Source of the DNA: Desertivirga brevis
GTDB lineage: Bacteria; Bacteroidota; Bacteroidia; Sphingobacteriales; Sphingobacteriaceae
Reading direction: 5' to 3'
DNA: 64,000 nucleotides
Assembly: GCF_017355835.1 (NCBI RefSeq)
Contig: NZ_JAFEWF010000003.1
Coordinates: 310,001-374,000, forward strand
Shown piece after piece: positions 16,722-26,344 of this stretch (positions are counted from its first letter, which is position 1; each line of letters starts with the position of its first letter). The notes beneath the pieces are model-generated. The model made no database searches, was not told where the DNA came from, and was given only the letters and a program-made list of their open reading frames with translations. Position numbers and translations under genes: made by a program.

Positions 16722-17246
16722 CTAAAACTCAATAAACTGTTTTATCTGCTGGTTGGTAAATTTCAACGTATCTTCCTTGAATATATCTCCCTCTTCATTG
16801 AATTCCTTATGTATATGAGGAATATGAAGTTTTAAGGGAAGTACATGCATATTGATATAGTGGCAAACTCCTGTAAAGTGCTCTAGTCCTCTTATGTTAC
16901 CATATTTCCCTGTAGAAACCCCAACTAGTGCAGTTCGTTTACCAGAAAAGCTTTCAGGGAACTTGCAAGCATCAATAAATAATTTTAAAATGCCTGGATA
17001 GCTGCCATTATACTCCGGGATAATGAAGATGAATTTTTTTGTTCTTGAAACTAATTCCTGCATTGGCTCCCATGCCGGAAGCTTGTGATTTTCGTACATC
17101 TCCGGGTGGACTAATCCTTCCGGAAGATTTTCAAGCGACAGTATTTCAGCGAGTTGATCCTGCTCGTAAAGCTTCTTCAAATAGTATTCAGCTAGCTTCA
17201 GAGTATAGCTTCCGGGACGATTGGTGCTGGCAACGATGGTTATCAT
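16722..17246 (-). CDS. NAD(P)H-dependent FMN reductase-like oxidoreductase
   Basis: 174 residues with the flavodoxin-like fold of the NADPH-dependent FMN reductase family: phosphate-binding STNRPGSYTLKL after the first strand, and PEYNGSYPGILKLFIDA, the motif that holds the flavin ring. Such proteins transfer electrons from NAD(P)H to FMN, quinones or chromate; the physiological substrate is not determined. It is a single gene on the minus strand, divergent from parA, and converges with the LytTR regulator gene on the left. Confidence 0.85.
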   Translation of the reverse strand: MITIVASTNRPGSYTLKLAEYYLKKLYEQDQLAEILSLENLPEGLVHPEMYENHKLPAWEPMQELVSRTKKFIFIIPEYNGSYPGILKLFIDACKFPESFSGKRTALVGVSTGKYGNIRGLEHFTGVCHYINMHVLPLKLHIPHIHKEFNEEGDIFKEDTLKFTNQQIKQFIEF

Positions 17247-17413
17247 TTGTGGATAATATGTGTAAAACCCGTAACAGGCTCTCCGATTAAATAGTTTAAA
17301 GTTTGTATCTTAGTCGATTGTTAGAAAGTTCTCGAAGGCGCAAAAATAGCATTTTAAATTGAGCGTTTTTGATTAATAAAATTGACAACAATCCGTAAAT
17401 TATTAGGTAAGGA

Positions 17414-18220
17414 ATGAGTAAGATTATTGCGATTGCAAATCAAAAGGGCGGAGTTGGAAAAACCACCTCATCTATCAACCTTGCGGCAAGTTTAGCCGTT
17501 CTGGAGTATCGCACTTTGTTGGTAGATGCGGATCCTCAAGCGAATTCAACATCAGGTATCGGGTTTGACCCGAGAGCTATAAAAGAAAGCATCTACGAGT
17601 GCATAATTAATGATGTTGACCCGCGCGACGCTATACAGAAAACAGAAACTCCGAATTTAGATCTTCTTCCGGCACACATCGATCTTGTAGGGGCGGAGAT
17701 TGAGATGATCAATTTGACTGACCGGGAGTACAAAATGCGTGCAGTATTAGAAAAGGTTAGAGACGATTATGATTTTATTATAATAGATTGTTCTCCTTCT
17801 CTTGGTTTGATCACTATTAATGCTTTAACTGCAGCTAATTCTGTTATTATTCCTGTTCAGTGTGAGTATTTTGCTTTGGAGGGTTTAGGGAAGTTGTTGA
17901 ACACGATTAAGATCGTGCAAAGCCGCTTAAATACCGACCTTGATATAGAAGGTATTTTGCTGACCATGTACGATGTGCGCCTGCGTCTTTCCAATCAAGT
18001 TGTTGAAGAGGTTAAAACCCACTTCCAGGAGCTGGTATTTGATACAATTATACAGAGAAATACACGTTTAAGTGAGGCACCGAGTTACGGGGTATCTGTT
18101 ATTATGCATGATGCTAACTGTAAAGGATCAATCAATTATCTGAACTTAGCAAGGGAGATAATTCGTAAGAACGGACTAGTTAGAGAAGAAGAAAGTACTA
18201 AAGCAATAGTTAATTCATGA
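17414..18220 (+). CDS. parA: Chromosome partitioning ATPase ParA/Soj
   Basis: 268 residues. The deviant Walker A motif KGGVGKTTSSINLAAS lies near the N-terminus, followed by LLVDADPQANST and the Walker B strand IIIDCSPSL. The short N-terminus without a DNA-binding extension marks it as the chromosomal Soj type rather than plasmid type Ia. It moves the origin region through cycles of ATP-dependent DNA binding stimulated by ParB. The stop overlaps the parB start by 4 bases. No parS site was found nearby. Confidence 0.95.
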   Translation: MSKIIAIANQKGGVGKTTSSINLAASLAVLEYRTLLVDADPQANSTSGIGFDPRAIKESIYECIINDVDPRDAIQKTETPNLDLLPAHIDLVGAEIEMINLTDREYKMRAVLEKVRDDYDFIIIDCSPSLGLITINALTAANSVIIPVQCEYFALEGLGKLLNTIKIVQSRLNTDLDIEGILLTMYDVRLRLSNQVVEEVKTHFQELVFDTIIQRNTRLSEAPSYGVSVIMHDANCKGSINYLNLAREIIRKNGLVREEESTKAIVNS

Positions 18221-19134
18221 CATATCAGAAAAAAACAGGATTAGGCAGAGGATTAAGCGCATTGCTGAACGACTCTGAACCCGCTCCTGCTGTTCCTTCA
18301 AAACCTCAGGCCCAGGCTCCTTCTGCTAAGGAGGATAATACTTCTCCCGGAAATATCAGTTTTATCAAAGTTACTGAAATTGAGGTTAACCCTTTTCAGC
18401 CCAGAACAGAATTTGATCCGGTTGCATTAAATGAACTAGCTGAGTCTATTCAGGTTCAGGGATTAATTCAGCCGATCACCGTAAGAAAGGTTTCTGATAA
18501 TACCTATCAGCTAATTTCTGGTGAAAGAAGGTTAAGAGCATCAAAAATTGCCGGAATTGACGAAATTCCTGCTTACATACGCACAGCTAATGACCAGCAG
18601 ATGCTGGAAATGGCACTGATTGAAAATATCCAGCGCGAGAACCTTAACTCTATTGAGGTTGCTTTAAGTTTTCAACGAATGATCGACGAGTGTAATCTTA
18701 AACAGGAAGAGCTTGGCGACCGTGTTAGTAAAAATCGTTCTACTGTTACAAATTATCTACGTTTACTAAGACTTCCGCCTGCAATTCAGGCTTCCATCAG
18801 AGATAATCAAATCTCTATGGGCCACGCTAAAGCTATTCTCGGTTTAGACGATGTTGATAAACAGTTGTTTATCCATGATGAAATAATTAAACAGGGACTC
18901 TCTGTTCGTAAAGCCGAGGAATTGGTTCGTGATATTCAGCAGGAAAAGAAGAAAAAAGGCCCAGCTCAGAAGCAATTGTTTGCTCCGGAATACCGGAAGA
19001 TTGAGGATGACCTGGCTTCCAAGTTTGCAACCAGGGTTAAGCTAAAAGTTCAGGGAAAAGGAAAGGGCGCCATTGAAATACCATTTGTGTCGGAGGATGA
19101 TCTTAGCCGAATTCTTGAATTATTAGACTGGTAA
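18217..19134 (+). CDS. parB: Chromosome partitioning protein ParB/Spo0J
   Basis: 305 residues. Features in order: N-terminal GRGLSALL box that contacts ParA, a Pro/Ala-rich linker, the NPFQPR start of the CTPase domain with SGERRLRASKIAG, a helix-turn-helix region (KNRSTVTNYLRLLRLP), and a C-terminal dimerisation part. It binds parS sites and spreads as a CTP-dependent clamp. It overlaps parA by an ATGA, and its last base is the first base of the next gene. Confidence 0.95.
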   Translation: MTYQKKTGLGRGLSALLNDSEPAPAVPSKPQAQAPSAKEDNTSPGNISFIKVTEIEVNPFQPRTEFDPVALNELAESIQVQGLIQPITVRKVSDNTYQLISGERRLRASKIAGIDEIPAYIRTANDQQMLEMALIENIQRENLNSIEVALSFQRMIDECNLKQEELGDRVSKNRSTVTNYLRLLRLPPAIQASIRDNQISMGHAKAILGLDDVDKQLFIHDEIIKQGLSVRKAEELVRDIQQEKKKKGPAQKQLFAPEYRKIEDDLASKFATRVKLKVQGKGKGAIEIPFVSEDDLSRILELLDW

Positions 19135-19868
19135 TGCAATACTTGAAAGTTCTTTTACTACTAGTGTTTTTTTCTGTTGCGTCAACGGCCTTCGCTCAAA
19201 TTGATGAGAGGGTGCTGCGGGTGGATTCTACCTTAATTAATCCTGATGCAAAAAAGGATACTGTCTTCAACAGGAGAAAAGACTCAGTAGTAAATTTACG
19301 TTCTGCAAACAAGTTAGAGGAAAGGCCTGCAGTGGTGAAGGACTCTGCTCGTTTGGCCCTGGAAAGGCTTTCGAAAATAGCTACCCGCCGTTCTTTGATG
19401 ATTCCAGGCTGGGGGCAGATCACTAATAAACGGTGGTGGAAAGTACCAATACTTTACGCTGGATTTGTAGGACTGGGACTCGTGATTGATTTTAATCAGA
19501 AAAATTATAAGGAATTGCTCTCGGAGCTGCGTTATAACGACAGGGTGAAGAATGATACGACGGTGAAGCAAAAGTGGCTTAACCCAGCTTTTGCCAATTA
19601 CAACTATAATAATATCATTGACGCAAAGGATTATTATCGTCGTAATCGCGATCTCTCCTATCTTGTTATAGGTGCCCTGTATGCCGTGAATGTAATAGAT
19701 GCTTATGTTGACGCTACCTTCTTTAGATTTGACGTAAGTAAAGATCTGTCACTGAAGCTTACTCCATCTTTCAATCCTACCTACGCCTCATCATCAAGTC
19801 CGTCTTTTTCGCCTGCTATCAAGCTCCAGCTTTCTTTTAAGAGCAGAAAAAACGATAGCTACAATTGA
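19134..19868 (+). CDS. DUF5683-type membrane protein
   Basis: 244 residues. A signal peptide (about 1-22, ending AFAQ) is followed by a low-complexity polar region and then the DUF5683 core with SLMIPGWGQITNKRWWKVPILYAGFVG, a conserved hairpin with one or two membrane segments. The C-terminus ends in a Ser/Pro-rich strand region. The gene overlaps the parB stop by one base and is often found between parB and dapB in Bacteroidota. No biochemical function is known to me. Confidence 0.8.
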   Translation: MQYLKVLLLLVFFSVASTAFAQIDERVLRVDSTLINPDAKKDTVFNRRKDSVVNLRSANKLEERPAVVKDSARLALERLSKIATRRSLMIPGWGQITNKRWWKVPILYAGFVGLGLVIDFNQKNYKELLSELRYNDRVKNDTTVKQKWLNPAFANYNYNNIIDAKDYYRRNRDLSYLVIGALYAVNVIDAYVDATFFRFDVSKDLSLKLTPSFNPTYASSSSPSFSPAIKLQLSFKSRKNDSYN

Positions 19869-20002
19869 ATTTTTTATAGCATCTTTAATGCGGATTATTG
19901 TGTCTTTGTGGACCACCATGCCTGCATTTGCGAGAAATGGGTCTAAAAGCGATAGAAAATGAGGTGGGATCACCAGAAATATTAAACGAAAATTTAGTTA
20001 AA

Positions 20003-20746
20003 ATGAGAATAGCCCTTTTAGGTTATGGTAAAATGGGTCGCATTATTGAAAAGTTTGCTCTAGAGCGCGGCCATGAGATTGTTCTTAAAATCGATGAAAA
20101 TACTCTTGATCAACTAACTACAGAAAACCTTAAAAAAGCAGATGTCGCCATTGATTTCAGTACGCCTCATTCTGTAATGTCAAATATTAATGCTTGTTTC
20201 GCCGCAGGCACTCCCCTTGTTGTGGGTACTACTGGATGGTACGAGCAGATGGAGGACGTGAAGAAAAGATGTGAAGAGAGTAACAATTCTCTTTTATGGG
20301 GCTCTAACTTCAGTATCGGAGTTAACATATTCTTTTTTGTTAATAAGGTACTTGCAAAGATTATGAACCCTTACCCTCAGTATGATGTTCAGGTTGAGGA
20401 GATCCACCACATTCATAAGCTCGACTCTCCAAGTGGAACTGCAATTACTATTGCTGAAGGTATTTTGGAAGGTGTTAGCTCTAAAAAAGAATGGGTGAAT
20501 AGTTTGGTAGGTGGAGCAGAGGAAGTTGTTGCTAAGCAAGATCAGTTATTGATTGAATCACATAGAATAGAGGAAGTTCCCGGTACGCACACTGTAATTT
20601 ACAGTTCAGAAGTTGATGAGATTGAATTCAAACATACAGCTCACAGCCGTGCAGGATTTGCTTTAGGTGCTGTTATTGCTGCAGAGTGGCTGAAAGACAA
20701 AAAAGGATTTTATTCCGTTAAAGATATATTTGATTTTACTATTTAA
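20003..20746 (+). CDS. dapB: 4-hydroxy-tetrahydrodipicolinate reductase
   Basis: 247 residues. DapB reduces dihydrodipicolinate with NAD(P)H in the lysine/diaminopimelate pathway, which supplies the murein crosslink residue. The nucleotide-binding loop ALLGYGKMGRII lies at the N-terminus, the active-site motif EEIHHIHKLDSPSGTA follows, and the C-terminus has the usual HTAHSRAGFALGA. The frame is open further left to 19898, but family proteins begin at the first strand, so ATG 20003 (MRIALLGYG) is chosen. It is followed 10 bases later by lepB. Confidence 0.95.
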   Translation: MRIALLGYGKMGRIIEKFALERGHEIVLKIDENTLDQLTTENLKKADVAIDFSTPHSVMSNINACFAAGTPLVVGTTGWYEQMEDVKKRCEESNNSLLWGSNFSIGVNIFFFVNKVLAKIMNPYPQYDVQVEEIHHIHKLDSPSGTAITIAEGILEGVSSKKEWVNSLVGGAEEVVAKQDQLLIESHRIEEVPGTHTVIYSSEVDEIEFKHTAHSRAGFALGAVIAAEWLKDKKGFYSVKDIFDFTI

Positions 20747-20756
20747 TAAAAGCTAG

Positions 20757-22286
20757 ATGGCATCTGATTCTTTTGGCTGGTTGTTATATCTCCTGCCCAT
20801 TGTATTGTTATTTCATGTTGGCTTGTGGAAGCTTTTTGAAAAAGCCGGCAGAAAGGGCTGGGAAGCGCTAATTCCATTTTACAATGCATACGTAATGATT
20901 GAACTTACAGGTCGACCTAAATGGTGGATCGTTTTGTTTTTTATTCCGGTTATTAACATCATTGCAGCTATTGCCTTGATGTTGGACTTTGCAAAGTGTT
21001 ACGGAAAGTTCGATTTCATAGAGCATGCAGGCGTAATTATAGTTCCTTTTATTATGTTTCCAATATGGGGATTTGATAAGAACACGCGTTACCTTGGAAA
21101 ATCATTGACTGAGGATTTTAAAAAGGCGCATCCTTTTAAGAAGTCCGCCGGCAGGGAGTGGGCAGACGCTATCGTTTTCGCTGTAGTTGCGGCTACGCTA
21201 ATTCGTAGCTTCCTTTTAGAGGCATATACCATTCCAACAGGCTCCATGGAAAAGTCGCTGTTAATTGGTGATTTCCTTTTTGTCAGCAAGGTGAATTATG
21301 GAGGGAGAGTACCAATGACCCCTGTAGCTTTTCCTTTTGCACATCACACGATGCCCGGTACTTCTAATGTTAAAGCATATTGGGACGGAGTACAATTAAA
21401 GTATCGTCGCTTGCCGGGTTTTGAGACTGTAGAAAGGGGCGATGTGGTAGTATTTAATTATCCGGAAGGCGACACTGTGGTTGTGGAGACACAGGCTGAA
21501 GCAAGTTACTACCAGCTGGTAAGGCAACTGGGCCGCGATGCGGTACATTCAAATCCTAATTTTACAATTGTAGTAAGGCCGGTTGATAAAAGGGAAAATT
21601 ATATTAAGCGATGTCTAGCTATTGGCGGAGATACTTTAAGTATTGTCAACGCTCAGGTTTTTGTTAACGGTAAACCTGCAGAGAATCCTTCTCAAGGACA
21701 AAAGGCTTATTATGTCAAGTCTAACGGTACTGACTTCAATCCTCAAACGCTTTTGGATATGAATATCTCTGTTAGCCAAGCTACTGCGGATGAGTATTAT
21801 TTTAACATGACGAAGGCTGAATCTGAAGAGATCAAACGTTGGTCTAATGTGAAGGAAGTACGCCCGATCGTTAAATTAGTAGGCGATTATGATCCAATGG
21901 TCTTCCCTCACGACGCTAACTTTAAATGGAACCAGGATAATTTTGGTCCCTTGATCGTCCCGAAAAAGGGATGGACAGTAAAGCTTGACAGCGCCTCCAT
22001 TCCTGTTTATAAAAGAGCTATTCAAGTTTATGAAGGCAATAAGGTGGAAGAACAAAACGGCCGTTTGATTATCAACGGCAAGCCTGCTGATTCATATACT
22101 TTTAAAATGAATTATTACTGGATGATGGGAGACAATCGTGATAATTCCTTAGATTCCCGTTTTTGGGGCTTTGTACCCGAGGACCACGTGGTAGGAAAAG
22201 CTTTATTTATCTGGATGAGTCTAAACGAAAATGGAAGCTTCCTGGGTAAAGTAAGATGGAACAGATTGTTTCAAGGAATACATTAA
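20757..22286 (+). CDS. lepB: Signal peptidase I with extended N-terminal membrane domain
   Basis: 509 residues. Residues 1-125 form an extra domain with three to four membrane segments (DUF5684-like, WKLFEKAGRKGWEALIPFYN). The S26 peptidase core follows: catalytic Ser163 in PTGSMEKSL, general-base Lys284 in YIKRCLAIGGD, and the C-terminal box GDNRDNSLDSRFWG. It cleaves signal peptides from exported proteins at the membrane surface. The insertion of over 150 residues between the Lys box and the GDNRDNS box is long and typical of Bacteroidota enzymes. It is transcribed with dapB and ends at the shared terminator before purL. Confidence 0.93.
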   Translation: MASDSFGWLLYLLPIVLLFHVGLWKLFEKAGRKGWEALIPFYNAYVMIELTGRPKWWIVLFFIPVINIIAAIALMLDFAKCYGKFDFIEHAGVIIVPFIMFPIWGFDKNTRYLGKSLTEDFKKAHPFKKSAGREWADAIVFAVVAATLIRSFLLEAYTIPTGSMEKSLLIGDFLFVSKVNYGGRVPMTPVAFPFAHHTMPGTSNVKAYWDGVQLKYRRLPGFETVERGDVVVFNYPEGDTVVVETQAEASYYQLVRQLGRDAVHSNPNFTIVVRPVDKRENYIKRCLAIGGDTLSIVNAQVFVNGKPAENPSQGQKAYYVKSNGTDFNPQTLLDMNISVSQATADEYYFNMTKAESEEIKRWSNVKEVRPIVKLVGDYDPMVFPHDANFKWNQDNFGPLIVPKKGWTVKLDSASIPVYKRAIQVYEGNKVEEQNGRLIINGKPADSYTFKMNYYWMMGDNRDNSLDSRFWGFVPEDHVVGKALFIWMSLNENGSFLGKVRWNRLFQGIH

Positions 22287-22302
22287 TTGAAATGATATAA
22301 GT

Positions 22303-22335
22303 AAAAAGCCCGGTTCAAAACGAACTGGGCTTTTT
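22303..22335. terminator. Bidirectional intrinsic terminator between lepB and purL
   Basis: Arms AAAAAGCCCGGTTC (22303-22316) and GAACTGGGCTTTTT (22322-22335) pair with one G-T wobble around the loop AAAAC. A-run and T-run flank the stem on both sides, so it can stop transcripts from lepB (plus) and purL (minus), which converge here. Confidence 0.88.
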
Positions 22336-22346
22336 ATTTATATAAA

Positions 22347-25300
22347 CTATTTCTGTTTGTTTTCCAACCAGGTTCTGGCATTTGTAAAGGCCTCCATCCA
22401 TGGAGAGACTTCATCTTTACGACCATCTGGGTAATTCGCCCATTGCCATTGAAGTAGTGATCTCTCGATGTGAGGCATAGTTACTAGATGGCGTCCTGTT
22501 TCATCACAAAGCATTGCAGTATTATAGTCTGAACCGTTCGGACAGGCAGGATAGGTCTCGTAGTGATACTTACCTACTATCTGATATCTGTCTTCTGTAT
22601 GAGGTAAGATGAAGCGGCCTTCACCATGTGATACCCAAACCCCGAGCGTAGAGCCCGCAAGGCTAGACAGCATTACAGATTTGTTTTCCTGAATAGTTAG
22701 TGCAGTGAAAATACTCTCGTGTTTCCGGCTTACGTTATGCATCATTTTCGGCTTCTGATCATGGTCCATATTGATCAGTCCTAACTCTACAAAAAGTTGA
22801 CATCCATTACAGATCCCTACAGACAAAGTATCTTCACGTTTAAAGAAGTTTTCAAGTGCAATCCGAGCTTTTTCGTTGTACATAAATGCTCCTGCCCAGC
22901 CTTTCGCTGAACCAAGAACGTCTGAGTTGGAAAATCCTCCAACTGCGCCGATAAATTGAATATCCTCCAAAGTTTCCCTTCCTGAAATCAGGTCGGTCAT
23001 ATGCACGTCCTTCACATCAAAGCCAGCCATGTAAAGCGCATTGGCTAATTCCCTTTCAGAGTTGCTTCCCTTTTCACGAATGATAGCAGCTTTAATCTTT
23101 GGTTTACTAGCATCTATTACTGGCTTCTGACCATTAAAGGAAGCAGGGAACGTATATTTTAATACGTGATGTTTGTAATTGTCATAGCGCTCTTTTGCGC
23201 TTGTAGCGCCGCTTTGTCTGATATCAAGCAGATACGATGTTTTAAACCAAACGTCTCTTAATTCAGCAATGTCAAAGCTGTAGTTGTCCTCGCCGTTCTT
23301 AAGTTGCAAGGACCCTTCTGAGGTACTTTGTCCGAGAAGATAAAAAGGAACCTTATTTTCCGTTAAAACTCCTTCAACCTCTGATGAGGCCTGGAATACG
23401 ATACCAATATTTTCAGCAAAAAGGACCTTGATCGTATCTGGTTCCGCTAAGGGACTGAGGTCAATTTTAGCACCAAGTCCGTTATCTGAAAAGCACATTT
23501 CGAGTAAGGTTGTGATCAAACCCCCGCTGCCAATATCGTGACCTGCTTCGATCTTGCCATCTTTGATCAATTGCTGGATAGTATCAAATGCCGTTTTAAA
23601 TGCTTCGGCATCCTGCATATCTGGGGTTTCATTCCCGATCTTATTTACAATCTGCGCGAATGAGGACCCTCCAAGTTTGAAAGTGTCGTTAGAAAGATTG
23701 ATGTAGTAAATATTCCCCCCGTCTTTCTTTAACACAGGTTCAACTACCTTACGAATATCAGAGCAATTTGCTCCGGCAGAAATAATAACAGTACCAGGTG
23801 CAATAACATCCTCGTCTTTGTATTTCTGTTTCATGGAAAGGGAATCTTTTCCCGTAGGAATATTGATGCCTAAGTCGATTGCAAAGTTTGAACAAGCTTC
23901 TACAGCTTCGTACAAGCGTGCATCTTCACCGGCGTTTTTACAAGCCCACATCCAGTTAGCTGAAAGTGAAACACTTTTTAATCCGTCTTTTAGCGGAGCC
24001 CAAACAATGTTAGAAAGCGCTTCTCCAATAGCGTTTCGGCTACCAGCAGCCGGGTTGATCAACGCAGATACGGGAGCATGACCCACTGAAGTGGCGATCC
24101 CTTCTTTACCCTGAAAATCCAGGGCCATAACTCCACAGTTATTTAAAGGTAGTTGTAACGGACCAGCACACTGTTGTTTAGCAACACGGCCACCCACACA
24201 CCGGTCAACTTTATTTGTCAGCCAGTCTTTACAAGCAACAGCTTCCAGTTGCAATACCTGTTCCAGGTAAGATTGAAGTTGTGCTTTATCATAGGTGACC
24301 GGCTGGTAGGAACGAGCGATTGATTTGTCTTCCATCACCATTTTTGGCGAGCTTCCAAACATATCCGACAGCGCAAGGTCCATTGGTTTTTCACCTGTTG
24401 TGGACGACTGGAATGTAAAGCGATGATCTCCGGTAACATCTCCAACTGTATACATTGGCGAGCGTTCGCGATCTGCTATTTTTTGTAAGGTCTCAATGTC
24501 TTGTTCTCCAATAACTAATCCCATTCGTTCCTGGGATTCATTACCAATGATTTCTTTAGCAGAAAGAGTTGGGTCTCCGACCGGTAGTTTATCCAGATCT
24601 ATTTTGCCACCTGTCTCTTCAACAAGCTCGGAAAGACAGTTCAAGTGCCCACCTGCACCATGATCATGAATCGATATGATCAGGTTGTTATCGCTTTCCA
24701 CCATTCCGCGTACCGCGTTTGCAGCTCTTTTCTGCATTTCGGGATTAGAGCGTTGAACAGCGTTCAGTTCAATCCCTGTTCCGTGTTCTCCGGTATCTGC
24801 AGACGAAACCGCAGCTCCCCCCATTCCAATCCGGTAGTTTTCACCACCAAGGATTACAATTTTGTCTCCGGTTTTAGGCTTTTGTTTCTGAGCCTGGCTA
24901 GCTTTTCCATAACCTATTCCACCTGCCAGCATGATAACTTTATCATAGCCAAGCTTTCTAGGAGATTCAATACCATCAGTTTTTTCGTCGTGTTCGAACG
25001 TTAACACAGATCCCGTGATCAGAGGCTGGCCGAATTTATTTCCGAAATCGGTTGCACCGTTAGATGCCTTTATCAGGATATCCATTGGCGTTTGATAAAG
25101 CCATTTTCTTTCCTGTGTTGCATGTTCCCATGGACGGTCTTTTTCAAGGCGGGATAAGGCTGTCATATAAACAGCTGTCCCAGCCAGAGGAAGTGCCCCT
25201 TGGCCACCTGCTAGTCTGTCCCTGATCTCTCCACCCGAGCCAGTTGCAGCTCCGTTAAAGGGCTCGACAGTAGTAGGGAAGTTGTGCGTTTCTGCTTTTA

Positions 25301-26030
25301 CCGAGATTACAGATTCAAACTCTTTGATCTCATAAAAATCAGGGACATCAGCCCGTTTTGGCGCAAATTGTTGAACAACCGGACCTTTGATAAAAGCTAC
25401 GTTGTCTTTATATGCAGAAACAATATCGTTAGGGTTTGCTTCTGAAGTTTTACGGATAAGTTTGAATAAAGACGTTGGCTTTTCTTCTCCATCAATAATG
25501 AATTTACCATTGAAGATCTTATGTCGGCAATGCTCCGAATTCACCTGAGAAAAGCCGAATACTTCTGAATCAGTAAGGGGACGCCCAAGTCTTTCCGAAA
25601 GTTGGTTCAAGTAGTCCACTTCATCATCACTTAAAGATAGCCCTTCCTGCCTATTATAGGCAGCAATATCTGAGACCGGTAAAACAGGTTCAGGCTCAAT
25701 ATTAATTGTAAAAAGATCCTGACCTAGTCCCTTGTACTTCTGAGAAAGCATTGGATCATAATCAGTGAAATCCTCTTTTACAATTTTAAATTCCTCAATC
25801 CTGATTATACCCTGAATATCCATATTCTGGGTAATCTCCACAGCATTCGTACTCCAGGGCGTAACCATTGCCGCGCGAGGACCAACGAAGAAGCCGGTTA
25901 ATGCTGTTTCCTGTTGTAACTTGGCGTTGCCGAAAAGCCATTCAAGTTTTGTAATGTCTGTGGAATTAAGTTCCCGCTCAATTTGTACTGCGAAAACTAT
26001 ATCAGGCTGATTGAAAAAGAAATGAAGCAT
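22347..26030 (-). CDS. purL: Phosphoribosylformylglycinamidine synthase (single-chain)
   Basis: 1227 residues, the large single-chain PurL that combines the FGAM synthase and glutaminase parts. It makes FGAM from FGAR, glutamine and ATP in purine synthesis. The synthase region has SVKAETHNFPTTVEPFNGAATG and the two AIRS-type repeats. The C-terminal glutaminase has the nucleophile Cys in VGICNGCQLF and a late His/Glu pair in MPHIERS. The frame continues 16 codons upstream, but the protein starts naturally at MLHFFFNQPD (ATG at 26028-26030). It is a single minus-strand gene converging on lepB. Confidence 0.95.
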   Translation of the reverse strand: MLHFFFNQPDIVFAVQIERELNSTDITKLEWLFGNAKLQQETALTGFFVGPRAAMVTPWSTNAVEITQNMDIQGIIRIEEFKIVKEDFTDYDPMLSQKYKGLGQDLFTINIEPEPVLPVSDIAAYNRQEGLSLSDDEVDYLNQLSERLGRPLTDSEVFGFSQVNSEHCRHKIFNGKFIIDGEEKPTSLFKLIRKTSEANPNDIVSAYKDNVAFIKGPVVQQFAPKRADVPDFYEIKEFESVISVKAETHNFPTTVEPFNGAATGSGGEIRDRLAGGQGALPLAGTAVYMTALSRLEKDRPWEHATQERKWLYQTPMDILIKASNGATDFGNKFGQPLITGSVLTFEHDEKTDGIESPRKLGYDKVIMLAGGIGYGKASQAQKQKPKTGDKIVILGGENYRIGMGGAAVSSADTGEHGTGIELNAVQRSNPEMQKRAANAVRGMVESDNNLIISIHDHGAGGHLNCLSELVEETGGKIDLDKLPVGDPTLSAKEIIGNESQERMGLVIGEQDIETLQKIADRERSPMYTVGDVTGDHRFTFQSSTTGEKPMDLALSDMFGSSPKMVMEDKSIARSYQPVTYDKAQLQSYLEQVLQLEAVACKDWLTNKVDRCVGGRVAKQQCAGPLQLPLNNCGVMALDFQGKEGIATSVGHAPVSALINPAAGSRNAIGEALSNIVWAPLKDGLKSVSLSANWMWACKNAGEDARLYEAVEACSNFAIDLGINIPTGKDSLSMKQKYKDEDVIAPGTVIISAGANCSDIRKVVEPVLKKDGGNIYYINLSNDTFKLGGSSFAQIVNKIGNETPDMQDAEAFKTAFDTIQQLIKDGKIEAGHDIGSGGLITTLLEMCFSDNGLGAKIDLSPLAEPDTIKVLFAENIGIVFQASSEVEGVLTENKVPFYLLGQSTSEGSLQLKNGEDNYSFDIAELRDVWFKTSYLLDIRQSGATSAKERYDNYKHHVLKYTFPASFNGQKPVIDASKPKIKAAIIREKGSNSERELANALYMAGFDVKDVHMTDLISGRETLEDIQFIGAVGGFSNSDVLGSAKGWAGAFMYNEKARIALENFFKREDTLSVGICNGCQLFVELGLINMDHDQKPKMMHNVSRKHESIFTALTIQENKSVMLSSLAGSTLGVWVSHGEGRFILPHTEDRYQIVGKYHYETYPACPNGSDYNTAMLCDETGRHLVTMPHIERSLLQWQWANYPDGRKDEVSPWMEAFTNARTWLENKQK

Positions 26031-26060
26031 GCTTATTTTTTCCTGAATGTTGATTGTTTG

Positions 26061-26074
26061 TTTGTGGCCACAAA
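26061..26074. promoter_or_regulatory. Perfect palindrome upstream of purL
   Basis: TTTGTGGCCACAAA is a perfect 14-base palindrome 31 bases upstream of the purL ATG, in a 314-base gap (26031-26344) without a recognised gene. Its symmetry and position suit a dimeric repressor. The regulator is unknown, and no purine riboswitch fold was recognised. Confidence 0.4.
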
Positions 26075-26332
26075 GCACCTGCTGTTTACTTTATATCCTT
26101 TTGTGGGCGTCTGCTCATGCAGGTTTTTTGAAGCCGCAAAGTTAGCGTTAAAAATCGAAATTGGTTGTAAAAAGGGTCACATTCTGCAGGTTTTATAGTG
26201 TGTATCTGCAGGTTTGCTGTTTTTACCTGGATTTAGGGTGATTCGAAAATACAATTCTTTTTATAGGCACTTTAACTTTTTTCCGCCAGTAGAACAAGTA
26301 TTATTCTGATTCGGCAACTAAGTTTAAAATCC

Positions 26333-26340
26333 TAAGTTTG
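26333..26340 (+). promoter_or_regulatory. -7 promoter box of surE operon
   Basis: TAAGTTTG matches the TAnnTTTG box. The upstream -33 box is weak (TTC at 26310-26312 with a 20-base spacer). Only four bases separate the box from the surE ATG, so the transcript would be leaderless or nearly so. Confidence 0.5.
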
Positions 26341-26344
26341 CAAT

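Noticed and set aside
19898..20002. N-terminal extension of DapB
   Set aside because: The extra 35 codons precede the first Rossmann strand and are absent from the family; the region looks like a leader.
22182..22194. CACGTG-centred palindrome as a parS site for ParAB
   Set aside because: Only ACCACGTGGT is symmetric and it lies in lepB coding sequence; the flanks do not match the 16-base parS consensus.
24645..25004. 119-codon plus-strand frame inside purL
   Set aside because: It is antisense to conserved PurL sequence, Ser/Phe/Cys-rich and without homology signs.
26031..26344. Purine riboswitch before purL
   Set aside because: No three-way junction with the conserved loop sequences was recognised; only a palindrome and a surE promoter box are visible.
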